Counted from the first letter of the stretch, positions 50,948 through 59,778 are shown. The stretch: 64,000 bases of DNA from Bog-756 sp038210245 (GCA_038210245.1 JBBQWW010000001.1:1-64000); one strand, 5' to 3'. Translations and numbers: made by a program. The notes: generated from the sequence alone by a model not told the origin.

Positions 50948-53477
50948 CACCGACCTGCTCGAGGCGGTGACGTGGGAGTGCGCGTCCACCACCGCTGGTG
51001 AGGCCGGCGGCCCCGAGGTGCTGGACAAGCTGGCCCTGTCGTGGCTCGACGCCCTGGTGCCGGGCACCGCCGCCGGTGCCCTCCGTCAGGCCGGCGTGCC
51101 CGAACGGAGCACGGCCGAGCTCGACGGCGAGGACTGGTGGTTTCGCAGCCACTTCACCGGTCCGGATGGCTCCGGACACCCCGAGGAGGCAGGAACGGGT
51201 TGGTGGTTGGAGTTGGAGGGACTGGCCACCATCGCCGACGTGTGGCTCAACGGCGAGCACCTGGCCCGTTCCGAGTCCATGTTCACCCCGTTGCGCCTAC
51301 CCGTCGGTCGGCTGGAGGAGGACAACCTCCTGGTCGTGCGGTTCGCCGCCCTCACCCCCTGGCTGGCCGCCAAGCGACCCCGCCCACGGTGGAAGACCAA
51401 CGGCGCCACCCACCAGAATCTCCGGTGGATCCGCACCACCCTGCTCGGCCGCCAGGCGGGGTGGGTGGTGACGCCGGCACCGGTGGGTCCGTGGCGCCCG
51501 GTCCGGCTGGTCCCAAGATCGGTGCCCCGGGTGGTTGACCGCCGCCTGGTCACCGGCGGCCTGACCGACGGTGCCGACCACGGGGACGGCCACCGGGCCT
51601 GCACCGGCACCGTGTCGCTGGACCTCACCGTGACGGCCTCCGGCGGGACCGGAACTACCCCATCGACGGCCGCCACCCTTACCGTGGCCGACGTGACGGT
51701 GCCGCTGACGGTGGAAGCGGACGACGACCACCTGCACCTGTCCGGAACGGCCACCGTGGAGGACGTCGAACGGTGGTGGCCCCACACCCACGGACACCAG
51801 CCCCTCTATCCGGTGTCGGTGCAGCTCGGTCCGGACCGTCTCGAACTCGGCAGCGTCGGTTTCCGGACCGTCGAGGTCGACGTCACCGAGGGCGGCTTCG
51901 GCCTGGTGGTCAATGGGACGCCGGTGTTCTGTCGGGGCGGGTGCTGGTATCCGCTCGACCCGGTGACCTTCCAGGCGTCCGAGGCGGAGCTCCTCTCGAC
52001 CCTGACCCTGGTCCGGACGGCCGGGATGAACATGGTCCGGATCCCTGGGGGCACCGTCTACGAGGATCCCTGGTTCTTCACCCTGTGCGACCGCCTCGGG
52101 CTGATGGTCTGGCAGGACGCCATGTTCGCCTTCCTCGACCCTCCCGACGACCCGGCGTTCGTCGCCGGGGTGGAGGAAGAGCTGGCTGGGGTGCTCTCGG
52201 CCGCGGCGTCCCATCCCTCGCTGACCGTCGTCTGCGGCGGGCAGGAGCTGGAAGAGCAGCCAGCCATGTTCGGGCTGTCCCGCGACCGTTGGTCGTCCGC
52301 CATGGCCGACGACGTCATCCCAGCGCTGTCCCGTCGGCTGGCCCCCGGTGTGCCCTACGTGCCGGCTTCGCCCGGCGGGGGATCGCTGCCGTTCCAGATG
52401 AACCGAGGGGTCAGCCACTACACCGGGGTAGGGGTCTACTTGCGTCCGCTGGATGACCTGCGGCGTGCCGAGGTGGCGTTCGTGAGCGAGGGCCTGGCCT
52501 TCGCCATCCCGCCAGAACGGGACACGGTCGACGAGGTGTGCGGAGGGGCCCGCCGGGCCGGCCACGACCCCGCCTGGAAGCAGGCCATCCACCATGACAC
52601 CGGAGGGTCCTGGGACCTCGAGGACGTCCGCGACCACTATGTGGCCCAACTGTTCGGCGAGGATCCGGCGCTCCTCCGACGACACGATCCGGAACGGGCC
52701 CTCGACCTGGGTCGGGCCGCGGTCACCCACATCATGTCCGAGGCCATGTCCGAGTGGCGCAGGTCCGGCTCCGGCTGTGCCGGCCTGCTGCTGGTGGGGC
52801 TGCGCGACCTACGGGCCGGCGCCGGGTGGGGGATCATCGACAGCTGTGGTGTCCCGAAGGCTCCCTGGTTCGCACTGGCCCGGGCCTCACAACCGCTGGG
52901 CCTGCTGCTGACCGACGAAGGATTGAACGGACTGGCCCTCCATCTGGTCAACGACGGGGGCCTCGGAGTCGGAGGCCGGGTGGAGGTCGAGGTGTACTCG
53001 GCCGACCACCGCATCGACCAGGGCTCCGGGCCCGTCACCGTGCCGGCCCGGAGCGGCATCCGCCTGGCCGCCGAGGACCTCTTCGACGGATTCCGCGATC
53101 TGACCTACGCCTACCGCTTCGGACCCCGCGCCACCGAGCTCGTGGTGGCCCGCCTACGCGGGGAGGACGACACCGTGCTGGCGACGGCCACCTTTCTGCC
53201 CGACGGTCCGCGTCGACCACTCCAGTCCGAAGTGGGGCTTCAGGCCACTCTCCATCCGGTCGATGAAGAGGCATGGTCCCTGTCGATCGCGACCCGTCGA
53301 TTCGCCCAGTTCGTCTCGGTCGACATTCCAGGATTCCGACCCGACGACTCGTGGTTCCACCTCGAGCCGGGGGGCTCCACCGAGATCGGACTGCACCGGG
53401 TGGGTTCGGGGGACAAGCCACCGAACGGCCAGGTCAGAGCCCTGAACTCCGCCGAGGTGCTCCGGGTCTCGCCCTAG
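50937..53477 (+). CDS. Glycoside hydrolase family 2-like protein (beta-mannosidase-like)
   Basis: This 846-residue protein has the GH2 layout: a sugar-binding beta-sandwich ('WWLELEGLATIADVWLNGEH'), immunoglobulin-like domains, a TIM barrel ('VFCRGGCWYPLDPVTF', 'AGMNMVRIPGGTVYEDPWFF') and C-terminal beta domains. No signal peptide is seen, so it is probably cytoplasmic. In canonical enzymes the acid/base lies in an Asn-Glu pair; here it reads 'VVCGGQELEE' (Gln436-Glu437). The probable nucleophile is Glu518 in 'AFVSEGLAF'. It may process or bind the mannose-like sugar that the operon modifies. It ends the operon and overlaps DUF1839 by 11 nt. Confidence 0.82.
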   Translation: MGPDTDLLEAVTWECASTTAGEAGGPEVLDKLALSWLDALVPGTAAGALRQAGVPERSTAELDGEDWWFRSHFTGPDGSGHPEEAGTGWWLELEGLATIADVWLNGEHLARSESMFTPLRLPVGRLEEDNLLVVRFAALTPWLAAKRPRPRWKTNGATHQNLRWIRTTLLGRQAGWVVTPAPVGPWRPVRLVPRSVPRVVDRRLVTGGLTDGADHGDGHRACTGTVSLDLTVTASGGTGTTPSTAATLTVADVTVPLTVEADDDHLHLSGTATVEDVERWWPHTHGHQPLYPVSVQLGPDRLELGSVGFRTVEVDVTEGGFGLVVNGTPVFCRGGCWYPLDPVTFQASEAELLSTLTLVRTAGMNMVRIPGGTVYEDPWFFTLCDRLGLMVWQDAMFAFLDPPDDPAFVAGVEEELAGVLSAAASHPSLTVVCGGQELEEQPAMFGLSRDRWSSAMADDVIPALSRRLAPGVPYVPASPGGGSLPFQMNRGVSHYTGVGVYLRPLDDLRRAEVAFVSEGLAFAIPPERDTVDEVCGGARRAGHDPAWKQAIHHDTGGSWDLEDVRDHYVAQLFGEDPALLRRHDPERALDLGRAAVTHIMSEAMSEWRRSGSGCAGLLLVGLRDLRAGAGWGIIDSCGVPKAPWFALARASQPLGLLLTDEGLNGLALHLVNDGGLGVGGRVEVEVYSADHRIDQGSGPVTVPARSGIRLAAEDLFDGFRDLTYAYRFGPRATELVVARLRGEDDTVLATATFLPDGPRRPLQSEVGLQATLHPVDEEAWSLSIATRRFAQFVSVDIPGFRPDDSWFHLEPGGSTEIGLHRVGSGDKPPNGQVRALNSAEVLRVSP

Positions 53478-53508
53478 GTCGGGCGGTGCTCCGAACGGCA
53501 GGCGACCC

Positions 53509-53538
53509 TTGTGTACGCACCATTCCGGGCGGTAAAAT
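53509..53538 (+). promoter_or_regulatory. Promoter of the WbaP-like gene
   Basis: TTGTGT (53509-53514) and TAAAAT (53533-53538) are separated by 18 bp in the only AT-rich patch of the 87-bp gap after the GH2 gene. A start of transcription near 53545 would exclude the GTG at 53511 and support GTG 53565 as the start of the phosphoglycosyltransferase gene. Confidence 0.5.
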
Positions 53539-53564
53539 TTCGTTGGTCAGGGGGTGGGACCGTC

Positions 53565-55175
53565 GTGGCTGAGCGCTCGAACGGCGCCAAGCGCGATCGC
53601 GGTTCGAACGACGCGGCGAACCATCCGCTGACCACCGGCACAGGAAGGGGCAGGCCGGCTGGTATGGCGATTCTCGATCCGGAACTCCATCTGCGTCTCC
53701 AGGAGGTGGAAGGCGAGGTAGCGCCCACCGGCGGGCGGTCGGCTCCCGCCGACGGCCGCAGTGGGGTGGTGGCCCGGGTCCGCCGGCACACGCTGCGCCG
53801 GCTTCTGGTGGCCGACGTCATGGGCCTGGCCTTTGCCGCCCTCCTCGGCCCGTTGATCGTCTCGGCCATCTCCAGCAACCCGGACAGTGCCGCCGGCCGC
53901 AGCGGTCAGGTCTACCTCTTCGACCTGGCCATGATTCCGGTGTTCATCGCCGTATTCGGCTGCTATGGGCTCTATCGCGGGACCACTCGGCGGATCTCCT
54001 CCAGCGTGTTCTCCGACCTCCGCAACATCGTGCACGCCCTGATGATCAGCGGGTTCGTCTACGCCGTGGTGGCCTACTCGGCCCTGCGGACCGCCAGCAC
54101 CGACGTGGAGCAGGTGACCGCCGGGAAGATCGCCGCCATGTGCCTGGTCGCCGTGATCACCGTGCCCCTGGCCCGGGTGGTGGCCTTCGGTCTGTTGGGC
54201 CGTGCCTCGGACGGCTCCGTCCCGGTCATCGTGGTGGGGACCGGCAAGCTGGCCCAGACGGTGGCCAGCCATCTGCGGGCTCACGCCAGCGTGCGGTTCG
54301 TGGGCTTCGTCGACGACAACCCCCTCGGCCACAACGACGTCATCGGTGAGCTCGACGAGCTGCCGGAGCTGGTCCGTACGCACCGGGTGGCCCGGGTGGT
54401 GGTCTGCTTCTCGAGGACCCATCCCGAGCGGACCACCGAGATGCTGAAGACGCTCAGCGGCCAGGTGGGTGTCTCCATCGTGCCGCGCTACTACGAACTG
54501 ATCACCGGCCGGTCCCACATCGAGGACCTCTCCGGCCTGCCCATGCTGGACATCGCTCCGGCGTCGCTCAGTGCCGGGTCCCGATTCCTCAAACGGACCT
54601 TCGACATCGTGGTGTCCTCGCTGGTGCTGCTGGTGGTATCACCGGCCATCGCCGTGATGGCCGTGCTCATCAAGTCCACCAGCACCGGCCCCGTCTTCTT
54701 CCGGCAGGTCCGTACCGGCCGCGACGTGCAGCCCTTCTCCATGCTCAAGTTCCGAACCATGTACCACGATGCCGAGTCGCGGCGCCATGAGCTCGAGCAC
54801 CTGAACGAGATGGACGGCCCCCTGTTCAAGGTACGCGAGGATCCCCGGGTCACCCGGGTGGGCCGCTTCCTGCGCCGGACCAGCCTCGATGAGATCCCCC
54901 AGCTGATCAACGTCTGGAAGGGGGACATGTCCCTGGTCGGACCCCGGCCGTTCGTGGTGGCCGAAGCCATGGGGATCGAAGGTTGGGCCCGCAAGCGCTT
55001 CGAGGCCCGGCCGGGCATGACCGGACTGTGGCAGGTATCGGGTCGGAACGAGCTCTCCCACCTCGAACTGTGCCGGCTCGACTATCTCTATGTGGCCTCG
55101 TGGTCCTTCTGGTGGGACATGCAGATCCTCTGGCAGACCCCGGCCACCGTGTTCCGCGGACGGGGCGCCTCCTGA
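53565..55175 (+). CDS. Polyprenyl-phosphate sugar phosphotransferase (WbaP/CpsE-like)
   Basis: This initiating enzyme has about 536 residues and transfers a sugar-1-phosphate to undecaprenyl phosphate. Four N-terminal TM segments are followed by a nucleotide-binding-like domain ('VPVIVVGTGKLAQTVASHLR', 'FVGFVDDNPLG'), a fifth membrane segment ('KRTFDIVVSSLVLLVVSPAI') and the catalytic domain ('GPVFFRQVRTGRDVQPFSML', 'KFRTMYHDAE', 'LRRTSLDEIPQLINVWKGDM', 'SLVGPRP', 'ARPGMTGLWQVSGRN'). With the Wzc, Wzy and Wzb-like genes it supports a Wzy-type pathway. Alternative starts are GTG 53511 (in the promoter) and ATG 53664. Confidence 0.92.
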   Translation: MAERSNGAKRDRGSNDAANHPLTTGTGRGRPAGMAILDPELHLRLQEVEGEVAPTGGRSAPADGRSGVVARVRRHTLRRLLVADVMGLAFAALLGPLIVSAISSNPDSAAGRSGQVYLFDLAMIPVFIAVFGCYGLYRGTTRRISSSVFSDLRNIVHALMISGFVYAVVAYSALRTASTDVEQVTAGKIAAMCLVAVITVPLARVVAFGLLGRASDGSVPVIVVGTGKLAQTVASHLRAHASVRFVGFVDDNPLGHNDVIGELDELPELVRTHRVARVVVCFSRTHPERTTEMLKTLSGQVGVSIVPRYYELITGRSHIEDLSGLPMLDIAPASLSAGSRFLKRTFDIVVSSLVLLVVSPAIAVMAVLIKSTSTGPVFFRQVRTGRDVQPFSMLKFRTMYHDAESRRHELEHLNEMDGPLFKVREDPRVTRVGRFLRRTSLDEIPQLINVWKGDMSLVGPRPFVVAEAMGIEGWARKRFEARPGMTGLWQVSGRNELSHLELCRLDYLYVASWSFWWDMQILWQTPATVFRGRGAS

Positions 55176-55199
55176 GCGGTCCGGTGCACTGCCCTGGGA

Positions 55200-56300
55200 T
55201 CACGCCGCCCGCCGCTCCTCGGCCACCACCTCGGCGATGCGCCGGGTGAACCGCTCCAGGGAGTACCTCTCGGCATGGGACCGCAGCGCCTCACCACTCC
55301 ACGTGGCATTGGACAGCCGCTCCACGGCATCAGCGATCAGCGCCGCCTCGGGCCGATCGAAGAACACCCCGGTGGTCCCTTCGACCATGGTGTCCAGAAA
55401 GCCTCCCCAGCGCAGGGCGGCGGTGGGCTTCCCGAACGTGGCCGCCTCCACCGGGGTGAGTCCGAAGTCCTCGTGCGACGCCGCCACCAGGCCAGTGCAG
55501 GATCGGTAGAGCCAGCGGAGCGAGGAATCGTCCACCCGGCCCAGCACGGTGACGTTGGCGGGAGCCGAGGCGCGGATCGGAGCGTCCAGTGGCCCGGAGC
55601 CCACCACCACCAACCGCTGGCCGGGAAGAGACCGGAACGCCTCGGTGACGGAGTCGACGTTTTTGTAGGCCAGGAGCCTCGACACGCACAAGAAGAAGCC
55701 GGGATCGATCCCGTCGACCTCGGTGGCCGGGCCGTCGGGGTCCACCTCGACCGGTGGGGGCACCACCTCCGCCTCGATGCCGTAGTGATCGGTCACCCGT
55801 TGTCTGACCGCGGTGGAGTTGACCAGATAGCGGTCAGCACTGGCCGCCGCCCTATGGTCCCAGGCTCGCAGCGACGGGGCCAGCAGAGACACCACGGCCT
55901 TCGACGCCACCGAGGATCCGTCGAGATACCGGTCGGTCTGGTAGAGCCACCGGGCCGGCGTGTGGCAGTAGACCACCTTGCGTCCCGTGACCCGGACCCC
56001 GTGGGCCCATCCGCTGGACGAGCACAGGGTGACCTCGGCGTCGACGGTGAGCCGCGAGAAGGCCGGGGCCAGGATGGGGAGAGCCAACCGGTGCCGGCCC
56101 CGGAGGATGCCGATCCGATCGATGGGCAGGGTACGGATGTCCACGTCGGCGAACTCGGGGAACGTGCCGTCGGCATCGTAGAACGAAGTGTGGAGCGGGG
56201 CGACGGGGTAGGCCCCGGTCAGGGCGAGGACCACCCGCTCGGCCCCGCCCCGCTGGGTCAGGTAGTCGTGGGCCAGCGCCACGGGAGCGGACGGGTTCAC
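55200..56300 (-). CDS. Glycosyltransferase family 4 (WbaZ-like)
   Basis: This 366-residue GT-B enzyme begins 'VALAHDYLTQRGGAERVVLA' and contains 'GRKVVYCHTPARWLYQTDRY', 'FFLCVSRLLAYKNVDSVTEA' and the EX7E block 'EDFGLTPVEAATFGKPTAAL'. The order fits the WbaZ/RfaG-like mannosyltransferase group. The GTG start overlaps the stop of the upstream NTF2-like gene by 4 nt (GTGA), so they are co-translated. It converges on the WbaP-like gene, which ends 24 bp away. Sugar specificity is not proven. Confidence 0.88.
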   Translation of the reverse strand: MNPSAPVALAHDYLTQRGGAERVVLALTGAYPVAPLHTSFYDADGTFPEFADVDIRTLPIDRIGILRGRHRLALPILAPAFSRLTVDAEVTLCSSSGWAHGVRVTGRKVVYCHTPARWLYQTDRYLDGSSVASKAVVSLLAPSLRAWDHRAAASADRYLVNSTAVRQRVTDHYGIEAEVVPPPVEVDPDGPATEVDGIDPGFFLCVSRLLAYKNVDSVTEAFRSLPGQRLVVVGSGPLDAPIRASAPANVTVLGRVDDSSLRWLYRSCTGLVAASHEDFGLTPVEAATFGKPTAALRWGGFLDTMVEGTTGVFFDRPEAALIADAVERLSNATWSGEALRSHAERYSLERFTRRIAEVVAEERRAA

Positions 56301-56689
56301 GCGAAGGCGGCGCCCACGGCTGCCGTGTCGAGCAAGGTGTCGACGGACCGGATCTTCCCCTCGGCCAGCCTCCAGATCTGGACCTCTTCCATGTCCACTT
56401 CCCGTCCCTTGGGGCTGGTGAAGGCCACATGGAGCCAGGTGATGACCAGGTCCCCGTCGGACAGCATGGCCTTCAGGGTGAAGTCGGAGAACGTCACCTG
56501 GGAGAGCTCGGCGAAGAAGTCGGGAAGGCTCCGCTTGCCCTCGTAGACCCGGAACCAGGGGGCGGCCTCCCGGTCGGCGGCGTTCACCGCCCATCGGACG
56601 TCCTTGGCCACCAGGCCCATCACGGCGAGGAGGTCACCTCGGCCCAGGGCCTCGGTGACGGTCTTCACGATCTCGGCATTGGTTGGCAA
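56297..56689 (-). CDS. SnoaL/NTF2-like domain protein
   Basis: This is a 130-residue single NTF2-like (ketosteroid-isomerase-like) fold protein: 'NAEIVKTVTEALGRGDLLAV', 'DVRWAVNAADREAAPWFRVY', 'YEGKRSLPDFFAELSQVTF' and 'DMEEVQIWRLAEGKI'. Such domains bind small hydrophobic ligands or act as isomerases or cyclases; no activity can be assigned. It is translationally coupled to the following glycosyltransferase gene, an unusual partner, and is divergent from the phosphatase gene. Confidence 0.8.
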   Translation of the reverse strand: MPTNAEIVKTVTEALGRGDLLAVMGLVAKDVRWAVNAADREAAPWFRVYEGKRSLPDFFAELSQVTFSDFTLKAMLSDGDLVITWLHVAFTSPKGREVDMEEVQIWRLAEGKIRSVDTLLDTAAVGAAFA

Positions 56690-56829
56690 CGCTCACTCCT
56701 GTCGATCGGTCGGCACGGGTGGACCTCGGGCGCCGGCCGCCCGGACCGTGCGGCCCAGCGGGCACCGCCACCCTGGTGGTGAGCGTACGCGCCGGGCCCG
56801 ACCAGGGCGGTGATGTCCGACCCGGACCG

Positions 56830-57468
56830 GTGCAGTGGGTCAGCGGGGGACCGTCGGGCACCGGGTACACTCCCCGGGTCCACTTCCTCTTCGTATGCAC
56901 CGCCAACATCTGCCGTTCTCCGATGGCGGCCGCCCTGTTCGCCGAACAGATCGAGCATCTGTCCGACCCGGTGGAGGTGGCCTCCGCGGGCATCCGGGCC
57001 ACCGGGGGACTGGCCCGCCGGAGTGTGCCCGCCGAGGTGCTCGAGGTGATGGCCCCTTTCGGAATCGATCTCCGCGGCCACCGGAGCCAGGCCCTGACCC
57101 AGTCGATGGTGGAGGACGCGGACCTGATCATCGGCATGGGACGGCGCCATGTGCAGGAGGCGGTGCTCCTGGACCCACCGAGCTGGCCCCAATCGTTCAT
57201 GCTGAAGGAGTTGGTGCGACGGGGGACTGAGCTCGGACCTCGCCGACCGGATCAAGGGTTCCGCTCGTGGATCGACGCCGCCCATGGGGATCGGACCCGC
57301 CAGGGACTGCTCACCCGTACGTCGACGGACGAGGTGGATGACCCGTTCGGACGGTCGCTGGCCGACTACCGGGCCACGGCGGCCGAACTGGCCGACCTCA
57401 CCACCCAGTTGGCCGGGTTGCTGTGGCCCGACCAGGCCGTTCGGCTCGAGGCGACTACCCCGGGCTAG
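56830..57468 (+). CDS. Low-molecular-weight protein-tyrosine phosphatase (Wzb-like)
   Basis: This 212-residue phosphatase has the P-loop 'FVCTANICRSPMAAALFAEQ', the CX5R site, near residues 23-29. The general acid is a later Asp in 'DEVDDPFGRSLADYRA'. The family is usually about 150 residues; here 'TELGPRRPDQGFRSWIDAAH' and its flanks form an insertion. In polysaccharide loci such enzymes dephosphorylate the Wzc tyrosine tail, and a Wzc-like kinase lies in this window at 39100-40734. The start at GTG 56830 is approximate; no strong ribosome binding site is seen. Confidence 0.88.
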   Translation: MQWVSGGPSGTGYTPRVHFLFVCTANICRSPMAAALFAEQIEHLSDPVEVASAGIRATGGLARRSVPAEVLEVMAPFGIDLRGHRSQALTQSMVEDADLIIGMGRRHVQEAVLLDPPSWPQSFMLKELVRRGTELGPRRPDQGFRSWIDAAHGDRTRQGLLTRTSTDEVDDPFGRSLADYRATAAELADLTTQLAGLLWPDQAVRLEATTPG

Positions 57469-57635
57469 GAACTCACCGGGTGGGCCGAAGTGGCCTGGGC
57501 CGCCGCCGCGTCCCAGCCGGCCCGATCCCAGCGTCGTGGCCAGCGTGACCGTTTATGGCGCCTCCAACGATGAGTTGGAGAGGGCGGCAGCGTCGTACCC
57601 ATCGGATGCATCGCCACCAGACCAGGAGGACCACC

Positions 57636-58253
57636 ATGGGCACACTGATCGCGACCGAGTTCGTAACGCTCGACGGAGTGGCTCAAGCGCCCGGAGGGCC
57701 CGACGAGGACCGTGACGGTGGCTTCGTCCACGGCGGTTGGCATGCGCCACAGATGGACCCGGCGGCGGGTGAGGTCATTTTCGAGCAAGCCAGCAGTATG
57801 GACGCCCTCCTCCTCGGGCGGAGGACGTACGAGACCTTCGCCGACTACTGGCCGAGCGCTCCGCGGGAGATCCCGTTCGCCCGGTTGCTAGGCGACGTCC
57901 CGAAGTACGTGGCCAGCCGCACGCTCACCGGCTCCCTCGCCTGGTCGGGGTCGACACTCGTGGCCGGCGACCTCGCCGAGAGCGTCACCGCCCTCAAGGG
58001 GCGCCATGACGAAGTCCACGTCATCGGCAGTCTCAACCTCCTGCAGTCCCTGCTGCGCTTCGGGCTCGTCGACCGGATGAGCCTGTGGGTGCATCCGGTG
58101 CTGCTCGGCGGCGGCAAGAAGGTGTTCGGCGACGGCACCGTGCCCACGGCGCTGCGCCTCACCGAATCGGTCACCTACCCGAACGGCACGCTCCACCTCA
58201 CCTACGACACCGCCGGGGTGCCCTCGTACGGCAACCTCGCCACCGAGGAGTAG
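57636..58253 (+). CDS. RibD C-terminal/dihydrofolate-reductase-like protein
   Basis: This 205-residue protein has the DHFR-like fold: 'LIATEFVTLDGVAQAPGGPD', 'DALLLGRRTYETFADYWPSA', 'VHVIGSLNLLQSLLRFGLVD' and 'LWVHPVLLGGGKKVFGDG'. This is the YyaP/RibD-C reductase family, probably NADPH-dependent and of unknown substrate. AGGAGG at 57624-57629, 6 bp before ATG 57636, fixes the start. It is not linked functionally to the preceding polysaccharide genes by overlap or spacing. Confidence 0.88.
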   Translation: MGTLIATEFVTLDGVAQAPGGPDEDRDGGFVHGGWHAPQMDPAAGEVIFEQASSMDALLLGRRTYETFADYWPSAPREIPFARLLGDVPKYVASRTLTGSLAWSGSTLVAGDLAESVTALKGRHDEVHVIGSLNLLQSLLRFGLVDRMSLWVHPVLLGGGKKVFGDGTVPTALRLTESVTYPNGTLHLTYDTAGVPSYGNLATEE

Positions 58254-58370
58254 ACCCACCATCCGGTGGTCCGCTTCGTGGCCTGGGCACCGTCGCACCG
58301 GTGCACCGGGTCAATCGCCCACCCTCCCTGTCGATGTGCGGCCTTCGGGTGCACGTGCGAACATGGCGCC

Positions 58371-58787
58371 GTGGTCGAGGGATGCCGGATCAGAGAGCTT
58401 CCTGACGGCGGCCGCCAGTTCGTCCTGGCGGACTCGACCCTCTCGTTCATCCGGATCGACGACCAGACTCGGCTGCGGTTCGGCCGTACCGAGGTGATGA
58501 TCGGAAGCGCCTTCGCTCTGCAGATGGGCGGGGTGGTCCACCAGCTCAGCCCGAAGCGATGGGATGCGCTCGGGCCGTTGGTGGCGCTCTATCCGAGCTC
58601 GGTGCGATGGGTATGGGCGTCGGCCGGCGGAGAGCTGACGTTGGTCTTCCATCATGGGGCCGTCCTCACCGTGGCTCCGGATCCGACCACCACGGCATGG
58701 TCGGTGGGCCACGTCTACGTCCAGAACGGTGACCCCGGGCCCCGGGACCCGGGGGGCCGAGAGCCGCGCCCGACCCACTCCGCCTGA
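58371..58787 (+). CDS. DUF6188-like hypothetical protein
   Basis: This is a 138-residue protein with alternating strands: 'LADSTLSFIRIDDQTRLRFG', 'RWDALGPLVALYPSSVRWVW' and 'LTLVFHHGAVLTVAPDPTTT' before 'AWSVGHVYV'. This order matches the small DUF6188-type proteins of actinobacteria, often found near toxin-immunity or orphan loci. Function is unknown. GTG 58371 is the likely start. The upstream open frame from 58266 is Cys-rich and unlike protein of this family. Confidence 0.6.
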   Translation: MVEGCRIRELPDGGRQFVLADSTLSFIRIDDQTRLRFGRTEVMIGSAFALQMGGVVHQLSPKRWDALGPLVALYPSSVRWVWASAGGELTLVFHHGAVLTVAPDPTTTAWSVGHVYVQNGDPGPRDPGGREPRPTHSA

Positions 58788-58854
58788 GGCCGCCCCCCTC
58801 TTGGCCCGGATACCCTTGGGACCAGGGAGTTCCCCCGACCGGGCCCGGCCGTCC

Positions 58855-59778
58855 CTACCGGGACAGGAGCTCGGGATGGCGTGCTTCCACCATGCGTCGG
58901 AGCCCGTCCCGCCAGCCCACCGTGGTGGTGCCCACCAGTTCGTGCATCCGGGTCAGGTCGATCTGGACACTGTCGATGGTGTGGTCGGTCGGGGCGAATC
59001 GGGCCGGTAGCCCGGTCAGCTCGGCGAAGTACCCACACCACTCCTCGATACTGACTCCGTCGTCTCCGCCCCAGTTGACGGTGGTGGCCGGGGTGGTCGC
59101 CGCGCCCAACAGCCCGGGCACCATGGCGATGATGTCGTCCTGGTGGAGAGGGTGGTAGACGCTGGGAGCGTCGGTGTGGACCGGGATCTCGCTGCCGTTG
59201 ATCATCATCTCGAGGTGGATGGCCGGCCAGCCACCCCCGTCACCGTAGGGGACGGACAGGCGCGCCACCGTGGTGGGAAGTTCGAAGCGTTCGGCCGCCC
59301 ACCGTGCCGTCGCCTCGGCGGCGATCTTCGAGATGCTGTAGGTCCGGAGGAAAGGCCATACCCCGTGGTTGTCCCCGAGCTGGTCCTCCTCGGCGAAGAC
59401 ATGGTGGCCGAGCGGCTTGTACACCCCGGTGGTCGAGCAGTGGAGGAATGCCGCCGCATCCTGGTGGTGCTCCATGAGGTAGGCCAAGCCGCCGCTGTTG
59501 GCCCTGAGGTCGTCTGTCCAGTCGTTGGTCTTGGACACGGCGAAGTTGACCACGTAGTCGGCGTGGCGCGGCAGGTCGGCCACGTCGCCGGAGGCCAGGT
59601 CGATGGGGACGCAGCGGATACCGGCCGCCTCGAGCCGGGCCCGGGCCGCCTGATCTTTGAAGCGGGCCGCACCCACCACCTCGTTCTGGACGGCCAGGGC
59701 CAGGGCTACCGGCCCGGCCACCTGCCCGGTCACTCCGGTCACGACGATGGTCTTGCCTTGGAGGGGGACAGCGGGCAT
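58855..59778 (-). CDS. NAD-dependent epimerase/dehydratase (extended SDR)
   Basis: This 307-residue extended short-chain dehydrogenase has its nucleotide-binding turn in 'KTIVVTGVTGQVAGPVALAL' and the catalytic Tyr and Lys in 'RTYSISKIAAEATARWAAER'. The upstream Ser or Thr is in 'LHCSTTGVYKP'. The substrate-binding part is 'VARLSVPYGDGGGWPAIHLE'. Members act on nucleotide sugars or related alcohols; the substrate is unknown. GGAG 8 bp upstream supports ATG 59778. The open frame further upstream is intergenic. It is divergent from the whiB gene. Confidence 0.85.
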   Translation of the reverse strand: MPAVPLQGKTIVVTGVTGQVAGPVALALAVQNEVVGAARFKDQAARARLEAAGIRCVPIDLASGDVADLPRHADYVVNFAVSKTNDWTDDLRANSGGLAYLMEHHQDAAAFLHCSTTGVYKPLGHHVFAEEDQLGDNHGVWPFLRTYSISKIAAEATARWAAERFELPTTVARLSVPYGDGGGWPAIHLEMMINGSEIPVHTDAPSVYHPLHQDDIIAMVPGLLGAATTPATTVNWGGDDGVSIEEWCGYFAELTGLPARFAPTDHTIDSVQIDLTRMHELVGTTTVGWRDGLRRMVEARHPELLSR

